The position numbers and the translations under genes were made by a program. From Bacteroidota bacterium (GTDB taxonomy: Bacteria > Bacteroidota > Ignavibacteria > Ignavibacteriales > Ignavibacteriaceae), in contig JAJYDC010000017.1 in the NCBI GenBank assembly GCA_021777835.1, forward strand, positions 1-58,429: a stretch of 58,429 nt of DNA, given 5' to 3'. Of this stretch, positions 33,302 through 41,815 are shown piece after piece. Position 1 is the stretch's first letter, and every line of letters begins with the position of its first letter. The notes beneath the pieces are model-generated. The model did no database searches, was not told the DNA's origin, and saw nothing but the letters and a program-made list of their open reading frames with translations.

Positions 33302-35272
33302 ATGCTTTTACGGATTACAGCCTTTCTTTCACTTGCTTTAATGCTTTTATTTGTTTCCTGCGCACCTGAACATTCCCAAATTGTTTTGGCAAAATTCGGA
33401 GATCAAAAAGTAACAATGAAAGACTTTGAAGATGCGTATGCTAATAACGTAGGCGGATATGATATCGCAAAAAAAGACAGTCTTTCTGCGTTAAAGAAGT
33501 TTCTCAACTTATACGTTGATTTCAGGATGAAATTAAGAGATGCATACATAAGAGGATATCAAAATGATTCTTCTTCAAACGCGGAGTTAACTGATTATAA
33601 AAAGAAAATCGGCGTCAGTTATATATTAGAGAAGGAAATAGTTGACCCCGGAATTAGAGAATTATATGATAGAAGGAAATATGAGTACCGAGTGAGCCAT
33701 ATAATGTTTAGACCGGATTCAACCGGTTGGGAGCATGCTCGAGTACTGGCAAACGAAGTTTTAGATAGTATAAAGAATGGAGCAAACTTTGCTGAAATGG
33801 CAAAGAAATATTCACAAGACATATATTCCCGCAACGATGGCGGAGATCTTTATTATGTTACTGCCGGTGAGCTTCCTTATATGTTTGAAGATGCAGTATA
33901 TGCAACAAAACCAGGGCATGTTTATCCTGAAGTTGTGAAATCACCATATGGTTATCATATTATAGAAGTTACTGATAAAAGAATAAGGGTTCCAGAAATT
34001 CGTGCAAGTCATATACTTGCAACCTTTGCTGATTCTTCAGGAAAAATTGATTCAGCAAAAGCATTGGCAAAAATTGATACGGTAATGTATCAGTTGAAAC
34101 ATGGAGGAAATTTTGAAGAGTTAGCTAAAAAATATTCAGATGATCGCGGAACGAAAGCTCGCGGCGGGGACCTCGGATATTTTGGGTTAAGGATGATGAT
34201 CAAGCCATTTTCTGAAGCAGCTTTTAATCTAAAGAATATTGGAGATATTTCAGGAATTGTAAAAACTCAATATGGCTATCATATAATCAAATTAACAGGT
34301 AGGAAACCTAATCCAACATTTGAGGAAGACAAGCAAAATTTGACTAAAATCTTTCAGAAAACAAGATACCCGGTTGAATATGACAGTCTTGTTGCAAAAC
34401 TTAAAAGAGAATATAATTTTACTGTAAATCAATATAATTTTGAATATTTATTGAATCATTCAACTAAATCAAAAGTCGGTCAACCATTACCAGAAATGGA
34501 TGACACATTAACTCTCTTTACTTACGCAGGTAATAAGGAAAGTATTGCAGATTTCTGGGAAAGAATGAATTCAAAGAAGGAATTATTAAATAGACCTGTA
34601 AACTCTGGTTTATTGATTGAGGCACTGCAAAAAATCGGAGGTGATGTAGTTCTTGAAGAAGACGCAATGAATCTTGACAAGACTGACAAAGTCTTTGCTA
34701 ATTTAATGAAAAATTACCGTGACGGCATATATATTTTTAGATTACAACAAGATGAGGTATGGAATAAAGTAAAGTCTGATTCATCAGATCTTTATAAATT
34801 TTATTTAGAAACTAAAGACAACTACCGAAGTTCAGATAAAGTTAATTATGCTGAAATTTTCTCTGTATCAGATTCACTTATTCATCATTATTATGATCTT
34901 CTAAGAGAAGGCGCGTCGTTCGATTCTCTTGCCGGTTTGTATACAGAACAGCCTGGTTACAGGAAGCTCAAAGGAATTATTGGATATCAAGATATAAATT
35001 CGTCTGAACTTGCTTCAGTTGCCGATTCGTTACAGAACCCCGGAGACTATTCTAACATCATTAACACTAATGGCGGTTACGCAATTGTTTCCCTAATCGG
35101 AAAAGAACCGGCACATATTAAAACATTTGAAGAAGCCAAAGCAGAAGTAGCAGGCGCCTATCAGGATGCAGAAAGCAAGAAATTGGAGAAGAATTATATA
35201 AGTAGCTTAAGAAAATTATATAAACCAAAAATCTTTTATAATGAACTTTCTAAAGCATTTAAACAAAATTGA
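33302..35272 (+). CDS. Parvulin-type peptidyl-prolyl isomerase lipoprotein (two PpiC domains)
   Basis: 656 residues. Lipoprotein signal with lipobox VSC (Cys at about 20), a SurA-like N-terminal chaperone segment (KFGDQKVTMKDFEDAYANN), then two parvulin domains (about 130-225 and 230-335; VSHIMFRPD, GGDLYYVTAGELPYMF, ASHILATF, GGDLGYFGLRMMIKPF). A long C-terminal part (about 340-650) has a third, degenerate parvulin-like segment. It is a periplasmic or outer-membrane-tethered chaperone/isomerase for barrel proteins. AGGAG lies seven to ten bases before the ATG. First of three consecutive such genes. Confidence 0.9.
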   Translation: MLLRITAFLSLALMLLFVSCAPEHSQIVLAKFGDQKVTMKDFEDAYANNVGGYDIAKKDSLSALKKFLNLYVDFRMKLRDAYIRGYQNDSSSNAELTDYKKKIGVSYILEKEIVDPGIRELYDRRKYEYRVSHIMFRPDSTGWEHARVLANEVLDSIKNGANFAEMAKKYSQDIYSRNDGGDLYYVTAGELPYMFEDAVYATKPGHVYPEVVKSPYGYHIIEVTDKRIRVPEIRASHILATFADSSGKIDSAKALAKIDTVMYQLKHGGNFEELAKKYSDDRGTKARGGDLGYFGLRMMIKPFSEAAFNLKNIGDISGIVKTQYGYHIIKLTGRKPNPTFEEDKQNLTKIFQKTRYPVEYDSLVAKLKREYNFTVNQYNFEYLLNHSTKSKVGQPLPEMDDTLTLFTYAGNKESIADFWERMNSKKELLNRPVNSGLLIEALQKIGGDVVLEEDAMNLDKTDKVFANLMKNYRDGIYIFRLQQDEVWNKVKSDSSDLYKFYLETKDNYRSSDKVNYAEIFSVSDSLIHHYYDLLREGASFDSLAGLYTEQPGYRKLKGIIGYQDINSSELASVADSLQNPGDYSNIINTNGGYAIVSLIGKEPAHIKTFEEAKAEVAGAYQDAESKKLEKNYISSLRKLYKPKIFYNELSKAFKQN

Positions 35273-36071
35273 AATATTCACTTTTTTCGTCTTTGCCTCA
35301 ATCATTCTCTCAGGCTGCGGAAAGGAAAAAGTTAAAAAGGATTTTGTTGCAAGAGTAAATAATTCTTATCTAACAAAAGAGCAACTATCGTCATTGATGG
35401 CTGGCTATAGCGGAAAAAATTTTTATAGAGAAGAAGTTATTAGGAATTGGATTAACCAAGAATTATTATATCAGGAAGCGGTCAAAAACGGAATTCTAAA
35501 GGAAAGAAATTTTATTAGCTTGCTTGATAATTCAAAAAAGGAATTGGCAATATCTCTATTTCTTGAAAAGCATTTTAATGATGAAAAGCCTTCATATGAT
35601 TCAAAAGAAGTTGAAGACTATTATTCACAACATCAAAATGATTTTGCTGTCTTTTACAACACATATTATTTGAATATAGCTGATTTTAATAACGAGAATA
35701 AAGCTATTAAATTTCGTACTTTATTATTCGACAGTGATTGGGAAAAAGCATTAAATGTTTTTAAAGCTGATTCTTCAATTAATAATGTAAGATACGAAGT
35801 TTTACTGAACGATTACCAGATACAACCTGTTTCTATTCAAAGAATTGTTTCACAATTAAACCCACAGGAAGTAAGCATAGTGATAAATTATCAGCCCGGA
35901 CACTATGTTGTAGTACAGAAATTACAAACTTTTAATAAAGGAACAGTACCTCCTTATAATGTAATAAAATCAGAAGTAGAAAAGCGATTCGTGGCTAAAA
36001 TGAAAAATGATTTTTTACAAAGCTACATAAAAGATATTTATACAAATAATGATATAGAAGTTAAAAATTAG
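35241..36071 (+). CDS. PpiC/SurA-like lipoprotein, degenerate parvulin domain
   Basis: 276 residues. Lipobox LSGC (Cys at about 26). The N-terminal SurA-type chaperone segment is visible (VARVNNSYLTKEQLSSLMAGYSG ... NWINQELLYQEAVKNG), but the isomerase core lacks the usual HILI/HIL and GGDLG motifs, so it is probably a chaperone without isomerase activity. It overlaps the preceding gene by 32 bases and is followed 7 bases later by surA, so all three are expressed together and probably act in the same outer-membrane protein folding path. Confidence 0.8.
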   Translation: MNFLKHLNKIEIFTFFVFASIILSGCGKEKVKKDFVARVNNSYLTKEQLSSLMAGYSGKNFYREEVIRNWINQELLYQEAVKNGILKERNFISLLDNSKKELAISLFLEKHFNDEKPSYDSKEVEDYYSQHQNDFAVFYNTYYLNIADFNNENKAIKFRTLLFDSDWEKALNVFKADSSINNVRYEVLLNDYQIQPVSIQRIVSQLNPQEVSIVINYQPGHYVVVQKLQTFNKGTVPPYNVIKSEVEKRFVAKMKNDFLQSYIKDIYTNNDIEVKN

Positions 36072-36078
36072 GAGTCAG

Positions 36079-37350
36079 ATGAAATTTAAGATCATTTTAT
36101 TTTTGTTAATAGCCGCCATAAATATTTATTCACAAGAAGTTGTTGATAAAATAGCAGCCATAGTTGATAATGAAATAATTCTAAAAAGCGAACTTGATTA
36201 CCAGGTAAAAGTCCTGGCTGCTCAAAAGAAAATAGATCCTTCAACGCCTGGTTTAGAGCAACAGGTATTGAACACGATGATTGATGATAAGCTTGCATAT
36301 GCACAAACACTTCTAGATTCAATTACCGTATCCGATGACGAGGTAAACGCTCGTGTTAACTATCAGCTACAATATTTTGAGCAACAGTACGGTTCTAAGG
36401 AAAAAGTAGAGCAAATTTACGGGATGAGCGAGGAGAAAATAAAAAGAGAGCTCGAAGGTCCAGTTAGAAAGCAATTAATGGTTCAGAAGTTAGAAGAAAA
36501 AGATTTTGGAAATGTTCAGGCTACCTCACTTGAAGTACAAAAGTTCTTCAATACATATAAAGACAGTATCGGTATAATTCCTGAAAAAGTTAAGATTGCT
36601 CATATATTCAGAATTCCAATTGCAACTGAACAAATGAAAGAGGTTTATAGAAAGAAAGCCGAAGCAATTTTGGATTCAATAAAACATGGAGCAGACTTTG
36701 CCGAAATGGCAAAAAAATATTCAGAGGATCCAGGGAGTGCGGCAGATGGCGGAGACCTTGGTTGGGTTGGCAAAGGAGTATTTTATCCTCAATTTGAAGC
36801 AGCTGCATTTGAATTGAAGCCAGGACAAATATCTGACGTAGTGGAGTCCCCTGTTGGATTTCATATAATTCAAATGATTGCAAAACGAGGCGACAAAATT
36901 CACGTGCGCCATATTTTAATAAAGATAAAAAAAGGCGATCAGGCAGATTTAAGTGCTATTGAATTCTTAAGCAGCATTCGCGATAGCATTGTTAAAGGTG
37001 ACAGCACTTTCAGTTATTATGCTAAAAAATATAGCGACGATAAGGAATCAGCTCCATTTGGCGGCGATTTGGGTACTTTTTATTTAAATCAATTGGATCC
37101 TTCGATGTTGGATATAGTATCTAAATTAAAACCCGGCGAAATTAGCTTTCCAAAGCGAGTAGACTATGGCAAAGGCAATTACGGTTACCATATTGTGCTT
37201 CTTGAAAAAAGAATCCCACAGCATCAAGCAAGCCTAGCTACTGATTATGATGATATAAAAAAACTCGCTGATCAAGAGAAGAAGCAAAAGGAATATGATA
37301 AGTGGGTCCAAGAATTAAAGAAAAAAATATATTGGAAAATATTGTTATAA
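36079..37350 (+). CDS. surA: SurA-like periplasmic chaperone and peptidyl-prolyl isomerase
   Basis: 423 residues. Signal peptide (about 1-18, ending NIYSQ), SurA N-terminal domain with VVDKIAAIVDNEIILKSELDYQ, the hallmark of SurA, then two parvulin domains (about 172-272 and 273-375; IAHIFRIP with GGDLGWVGKGVFYPQFE; VRHILIKI with GGDLGTFYLNQLDP). It escorts unfolded outer-membrane proteins to the BAM complex. AGGAG (36070-36074) precedes the ATG. The related BAM and Skp genes are at the right end of the window. Confidence 0.93.
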   Translation: MKFKIILFLLIAAINIYSQEVVDKIAAIVDNEIILKSELDYQVKVLAAQKKIDPSTPGLEQQVLNTMIDDKLAYAQTLLDSITVSDDEVNARVNYQLQYFEQQYGSKEKVEQIYGMSEEKIKRELEGPVRKQLMVQKLEEKDFGNVQATSLEVQKFFNTYKDSIGIIPEKVKIAHIFRIPIATEQMKEVYRKKAEAILDSIKHGADFAEMAKKYSEDPGSAADGGDLGWVGKGVFYPQFEAAAFELKPGQISDVVESPVGFHIIQMIAKRGDKIHVRHILIKIKKGDQADLSAIEFLSSIRDSIVKGDSTFSYYAKKYSDDKESAPFGGDLGTFYLNQLDPSMLDIVSKLKPGEISFPKRVDYGKGNYGYHIVLLEKRIPQHQASLATDYDDIKKLADQEKKQKEYDKWVQELKKKIYWKILL

Positions 37351-37392
37351 TAAATTTTGGAGATATTGATTAATATTTAAAAGGAATTTCAA

Positions 37393-38388
37393 TTGAAACT
37401 TAGTGAATCCACGACAGATGATATTCAATTAGTTGAAAAACTTAATAACTCTGTAATAAATATTAAAAATGAAATTGGGAAAGTAATTATTGGGCAAGAC
37501 AAAATAATAGATCAACTTATTATTTCCCTTCTTTCAAAAGGTCACTGCTTGCTCATAGGGGTACCGGGACTCGCAAAAACGTTACTTATAAAAACATTAG
37601 CAGAAGTAATGCATTTAAGCTTTAACAGAATTCAATTTACTCCTGATTTAATGCCAAGTGATATTACAGGAACAGAGCTTGTTGAAGAAGATCCACTTTC
37701 AAAAAAGAGAAATTTTAGATTTATTCCAGGACCTGTTTTTGCTAATGTAGTCTTAGCAGACGAAATAAATAGAACTCCGCCCAAAACACAATCTTCACTA
37801 CTAGAGGCAATGCAGGAACATAGAGTTACGATAGCCGGGACTACTTACAAACTTGAAGAGCCATTCTTTGTGCTTGCAACCCAGAATCCAATTGAACAAG
37901 AAGGCACCTATCCTCTACCTGAAGCACAGCTTGACCGTTTTATGTTTAATCTTTGGTTAGAATACCCTTCTTTTAAAGAAGAAGTAAAGATTGTACAAGA
38001 TACTACGAGTGAATATTTACCAAAACTTACTAAAGTTATTAGCGCAGATGAATTAATTGGATTTCAAAACCTAGTAAGGAAAGTGCCTGTTGCGGAAAAT
38101 GTAATCGAGTATGCCGTAACTATGGTCAATAAAACCCGTCCGGACGGAGCGACAGCGCCGCAGTATATAAAAAATTGGATTAATTGGGGAGCAGGACCAC
38201 GCGCTTCACAGTATTTAATCTTAGCTGCAAAAACTAAGGCAGTAATTGAAGGTAGATTTACACCAAATATAGACGATGTCAAATTTGCAATGATTCCTAC
38301 TCTTAGACACAGAATAATAACTAATTTTAGTGCTGAAGCAGACGGGATAAATTCTGTTGAAATAATTAAGAAGCTACTTGAAGATTAG
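37393..38388 (+). CDS. MoxR-family AAA+ ATPase
   Basis: 331 residues. AAA_3 domain with Walker A GVPGLAKTLL, Walker B VVLADEINRTPPKTQSSLLEAMQE, sensor LATQNPIEQEGTYPLPEAQLDRFMF and a C-terminal lid (NINWGAGPRASQYLILAAK type motif). MoxR ATPases act as chaperones that assemble or activate protein complexes, often with DUF58 and von Willebrand proteins, none of which follows here. The initiation codon is TTG with AAAGGA about seven bases upstream. It ends the metG-chaperone strand and faces the AI-2E transporter gene. Confidence 0.93.
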   Translation: MKLSESTTDDIQLVEKLNNSVINIKNEIGKVIIGQDKIIDQLIISLLSKGHCLLIGVPGLAKTLLIKTLAEVMHLSFNRIQFTPDLMPSDITGTELVEEDPLSKKRNFRFIPGPVFANVVLADEINRTPPKTQSSLLEAMQEHRVTIAGTTYKLEEPFFVLATQNPIEQEGTYPLPEAQLDRFMFNLWLEYPSFKEEVKIVQDTTSEYLPKLTKVISADELIGFQNLVRKVPVAENVIEYAVTMVNKTRPDGATAPQYIKNWINWGAGPRASQYLILAAKTKAVIEGRFTPNIDDVKFAMIPTLRHRIITNFSAEADGINSVEIIKKLLED

Positions 38389-38434
38389 ACCCATACTTAT
38401 ATTATTGCATGAATAATATGATTGAAAAAAGCAT

Positions 38435-39487
38435 TTATTTGTGAGCAATAGTGTAATTCTTAAATGCAAAATAAACTTCCTTTGATATAGTTTTTATTAC
38501 AGTAGCCAAAGGAACTGCCAGCAACATACCAATAACGCCAAATAACTGACTCCCCCCTACAATTAAAAGAATAATAACAATTGGATGCATATCGACGCTT
38601 TTTGAAAATACATATGGTTGGACTATTCCATTATCTACGAAGTATACTGAAATAATGAGCAAAACAATTGTTGGAACATGTGATAAGTTGCCATACTGAA
38701 TGATTGAAATTACAATAGCTGGAATGCCGCCGATTACTGGACCAAAATATGGGACAAGATGACCAAGACCCGAAATTAATCCTAGCGGTAAAGAATTATT
38801 TACTCCGATAGCATAATATCCCAAACCGCATGCAACACCTACAAAAGCCGCATCGAAAATCCACCCTCGGACAAATCTTGCTAGTTGAATTGAAACTCGT
38901 TTTGCTACTCCATAAGTCATTTCAAAATATTTATTAGGGACAAAATGAAGCACTCCTTTAAGTAGAATTCTGTTATCTTTTAATAGATAAAAAGTGACGA
39001 ATGGAACTATTACTAATAATGTAATAATAGATACTAAGTTCGTAAGAAAAGTTGACAAACGATCGATTGAGTTGATTATACCAGATGAAATAAATTCCTC
39101 CAGTTTTTTCGTCAAATCACCAAGAGTAAAAAAAGGAAGGTATGCATAAATCTTTTGTTCAACTGAAAATATTTGATCGTGAAGTGAATGGACATGCAAA
39201 GCTGAAGTCAGCTGATTCATTTGAAAAAAGAATTGCGGAATCAGGTATGAAAGACCTAAATAAAATAAAAATCCGACCGTAGAAAATACAACAAGCGTTG
39301 CGCTTAATCTGTTAAACCCTTTCCACTCTAAAAAATTAACTACTGGATTAAATATAAGTGAAAGTAAAATTGAAATTGAGAGAATTATAAAAATCTCAGA
39401 AAGAGCGTAAAGTAAAAATGCAGTTAGCAGTACTCCCGCAATCCATAAAATAATCTTTACTTTTTTATTAGAATTTATTTCAGTCAT
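38435..39487 (-). CDS. AI-2E-family transporter (permease)
   Basis: 350 residues with about eight membrane helices, among them LWIAGVLLTAFLLYALSEIF at the start and the tail motif GGSQLFGVIGMLLAVPLATVIK of the family. The GLGHLVPYFGPVIGGIPAI motif is diagnostic. Members export AI-2, other solutes or Na+/H+; the substrate here is not predictable. It follows the NifU-like gene on the same strand, 23 bases away, without functional logic. Confidence 0.9.
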   Translation of the reverse strand: MTEINSNKKVKIILWIAGVLLTAFLLYALSEIFIILSISILLSLIFNPVVNFLEWKGFNRLSATLVVFSTVGFLFYLGLSYLIPQFFFQMNQLTSALHVHSLHDQIFSVEQKIYAYLPFFTLGDLTKKLEEFISSGIINSIDRLSTFLTNLVSIITLLVIVPFVTFYLLKDNRILLKGVLHFVPNKYFEMTYGVAKRVSIQLARFVRGWIFDAAFVGVACGLGYYAIGVNNSLPLGLISGLGHLVPYFGPVIGGIPAIVISIIQYGNLSHVPTIVLLIISVYFVDNGIVQPYVFSKSVDMHPIVIILLIVGGSQLFGVIGMLLAVPLATVIKTISKEVYFAFKNYTIAHK

Positions 39488-39510
39488 TAATTAGTCTTGG
39501 TGATTATATT

Positions 39511-39753
39511 CTACGAAACAGCTTCTACTCTACGTATTCCCGGAACATATTTTAATAAAGATTTTTCCACACCTGCTCTTAAAGTCATCTGAGACATTGG
39601 ACAAATATCGCAGGCGCCTTTAAACCTAACTTTTACAATAAGGTCTTCAGTTATTTCAACTAATTCGATATCACCATTGTCTGACTGCAGAAAAGGTCTT
39701 ATGGCATCTAGAGCTTTTAGAATTTCTTCTCTAATATTACTATTCATATTCAA
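39511..39753 (-). CDS. NifU C-terminal-domain Fe-S scaffold (Nfu-like)
   Basis: 80 residues, essentially only the Nfu domain: IREEILKALDAIRPFLQSDNGDIELVEI and the cluster-binding CDICPMSQMTLRAGVEKSL with the CxxC motif. It carries or transfers 4Fe-4S clusters to apo-proteins in the cytoplasm. It is 11 bases after the Mrp ATPase gene, a functional pair: Mrp delivers clusters in an ATP-dependent way and Nfu holds them. Both lack the rest of a suf or isc operon here. Confidence 0.92.
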   Translation of the reverse strand: MNMNSNIREEILKALDAIRPFLQSDNGDIELVEITEDLIVKVRFKGACDICPMSQMTLRAGVEKSLLKYVPGIRRVEAVS

Positions 39754-39764
39754 TAATCAAATAA

Positions 39765-40868
39765 TTATTCGTCACCCAAAATAATTTCCATTTTTGAAGA
39801 AGCTTCACCTGAAAGATTTCTGATGTTAATTTGGGCTGCCAACGATCTTGATATTTCTTTGATTATCTTTGCTTGTTCCGAATCAGGCGTATCATATAAA
39901 ATTGGAACGCCTTTATCACCGCCAACCCTAATCTGCGGCTGGATTGGAAGACCACCTAGAAACGGTGCTTCCAATTCAACTGCCATTTTAGATCCACCGC
40001 CAGTGCCAAATATATCATATTTTTTACCATTGTCAGGTGCTATAAAATAGCTCATATTCTCTATTACCCCCAAAATGGGTACATTAACTCGTGTGAACAT
40101 TTTTAATGCTTTACGCGCATCAATTAATGAAACTTCTTGAGGAGTTGTTACTATGACTGCACCTGTTAGCGGTATTGTTTGAACTAAAGTTAATTGAATA
40201 TCACCCGTACCGGGGGGCATATCAAAAATCAAGTAATCAAGTTCGCCCCAATCCACATCAGTCATAAATTGCTTCACTGCTCCGCTTGCCATTGGGCCTC
40301 GCCAAATCACTGGAGCATTATCTTCAACTAAAAGACCAATTGAAATAATCTTAATTCCGTAATTAGATAAAGGTATTATTTTCATGGATTGTTGATTTTG
40401 ATAGACTTTAGGTTTGTCTTTCAACCCAAGCATCATAGGTATACTCGGACCATAAATATCAGCATCAATCAGGCCTACGGATGCACCGTCGTTTGCCAAT
40501 GCAACTGCTATGTTAACTGCTACAGTGCTCTTCCCTACTCCCCCTTTACCGCTAGCAACCGCAATAGTGTTTTTAACGTTAGGAAGCAAAGAATCCTTTT
40601 TCTTATCTTGATGGGCTGTCACTTTTGCATCTAATTTAAGTTCAATTTTCTTTATTGATGGATATTCTTCCCTAATAGATTTTACAAATTTTTCTTTGAT
40701 ACTATCAACTGAATCTACCGGCAAGGGAAGTGCCAACTCTAATTCAAGTTCATTACCTTCCATTCTAAAATTTTTAATAGCATTAAGTATTAGGAAATTC
40801 TTGTTCAAGTTAGAGTCTTCTACTTTTTTTAAGTTATTTAAGATCTCACTCTTAGTTATATTAGACAT
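39765..40868 (-). CDS. mrp: Mrp/ApbC-type Fe-S cluster carrier ATPase
   Basis: 367 residues. N-terminal MIP18/DUF59 domain (about 5-90), P-loop ASGKGGVGKSTVAVNIA at about 109-125 with the deviant Walker A KGGVGKS, DADIYGPSIPMMLG and FDMPPGTGDIQLTL. These are the Mrp/NBP35 signatures. The CxxC that in E. coli ApbC binds the cluster (in the segment after ENMS) is absent: the sequence reads ENMSYFIAPDNGKKYDIFG. Such loss is common in some lineages. Neighbour of the Nfu-like gene. Confidence 0.92.
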   Translation of the reverse strand: MSNITKSEILNNLKKVEDSNLNKNFLILNAIKNFRMEGNELELELALPLPVDSVDSIKEKFVKSIREEYPSIKKIELKLDAKVTAHQDKKKDSLLPNVKNTIAVASGKGGVGKSTVAVNIAVALANDGASVGLIDADIYGPSIPMMLGLKDKPKVYQNQQSMKIIPLSNYGIKIISIGLLVEDNAPVIWRGPMASGAVKQFMTDVDWGELDYLIFDMPPGTGDIQLTLVQTIPLTGAVIVTTPQEVSLIDARKALKMFTRVNVPILGVIENMSYFIAPDNGKKYDIFGTGGGSKMAVELEAPFLGGLPIQPQIRVGGDKGVPILYDTPDSEQAKIIKEISRSLAAQINIRNLSGEASSKMEIILGDE

Positions 40869-40982
40869 TTTCTACCTATATTTTTCATTTATTATTATTC
40901 AAACTTAGCGAAATTATAGATTAGTTTGAATCATATTTTCAAGACATAATCTATATTTGATTCTCTATACAACTATCATATT

Positions 40983-41813
40983 TTAATTTACAGAGCTATT
41001 TACAACTACTTTCACAGCTATGCATTCATAGAGCGAACGATTTGATTGGTAATCAGACGAACTTCGCTTTATAATACGCCAACCATTAAATTCAAATACT
41101 CCCTTTGTTATAATTGATTCTATCAACTGTGATGAACTTGCCTTTCCACTTGCCTGTGCGATTAGCAAATTATCCAAAAGCTCAACAAGCTCTTTGTTTT
41201 GAGATAGGATTATTTGTTTTTGATTTAGACCTGTAACAATTGTGACTGGTTCGATTATTATGTTTGAAAGCTGTTGAATCTTTTGTGCTGCTGAAGTTTC
41301 GGCTGCTTCTAATTGTATCATTCTAGCTCTTGAATCAGATCCAACTAATCCTTTAGATGCACTCACCAAATCAAGCAGATAATTTCTTACTGAATTCAAA
41401 TCAGGCGCTTTTCGAATTGCATCTAAATTATTCCTGTTTTGAAGAGTTTTTGCTAGTATTGATATTTCCTTTAAATAATGGTTCCTTTGATTGTCAGGCA
41501 CAAGATACATTATCACTATATGAACTGGAATATTATCCGGCGATCCATAATCTATCCCCGAAGGGCTCCAACCTACTGAGCAAATTAAATCTTCATCATA
41601 GGGTACCCTGGCATGCGGACAAGCAAAACTTTTACCCAATGCCGTGTTTGTATTCTTTTCTCTCGTTAGAACCAATCCTGCAACATCAGTCCCATTTGGG
41701 ACTGATGGAATTGCTTCAATAATATGCGCTAACAATTGAAGTGAATCGAATTTATCATTATCTGGCAGTTCAATTAATCGCCCCTCTTCCAATGCATCCA
41801 ACATTGTGTCCAT
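40983..41813 (-). CDS. PTS EIIA (type 2)-like protein next to MgtA
   Basis: 276 residues when started at MDTMLDALEEGR. An upstream in-frame ATG (41846) overlaps mgtA by 31 bases, but GGAGGA lies 6-9 bases before the chosen start, which begins 2 bases after the mgtA stop. Residues 1-150 are a PTS_EIIA_2 domain; the phosphorylatable histidine is H67 in ACPHARVPYDEDL. The C-terminal half (about 160-276) is a helical plus small beta domain I do not recognise. EIIA domains regulate transport and enzymes by phosphorylation. The position suggests it adjusts MgtA, but this is inference. No EI or HPr gene is in the window. Confidence 0.8.
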   Translation of the reverse strand: MDTMLDALEEGRLIELPDNDKFDSLQLLAHIIEAIPSVPNGTDVAGLVLTREKNTNTALGKSFACPHARVPYDEDLICSVGWSPSGIDYGSPDNIPVHIVIMYLVPDNQRNHYLKEISILAKTLQNRNNLDAIRKAPDLNSVRNYLLDLVSASKGLVGSDSRARMIQLEAAETSAAQKIQQLSNIIIEPVTIVTGLNQKQIILSQNKELVELLDNLLIAQASGKASSSQLIESIITKGVFEFNGWRIIKRSSSDYQSNRSLYECIAVKVVVNSSVN

Positions 41814-41815
41814 TG

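Noticed and set aside
38399-38419. ATATTATT/AATAATAT hairpin between convergent MoxR and AI-2E genes
   Set aside because: Only A-T pairs and no U-tract; too weak to call a terminator.
41357-41722. 121-codon frame opposite the EIIA-like gene
   Set aside because: Shadow of a well-supported gene on the other strand; no SD or family match.
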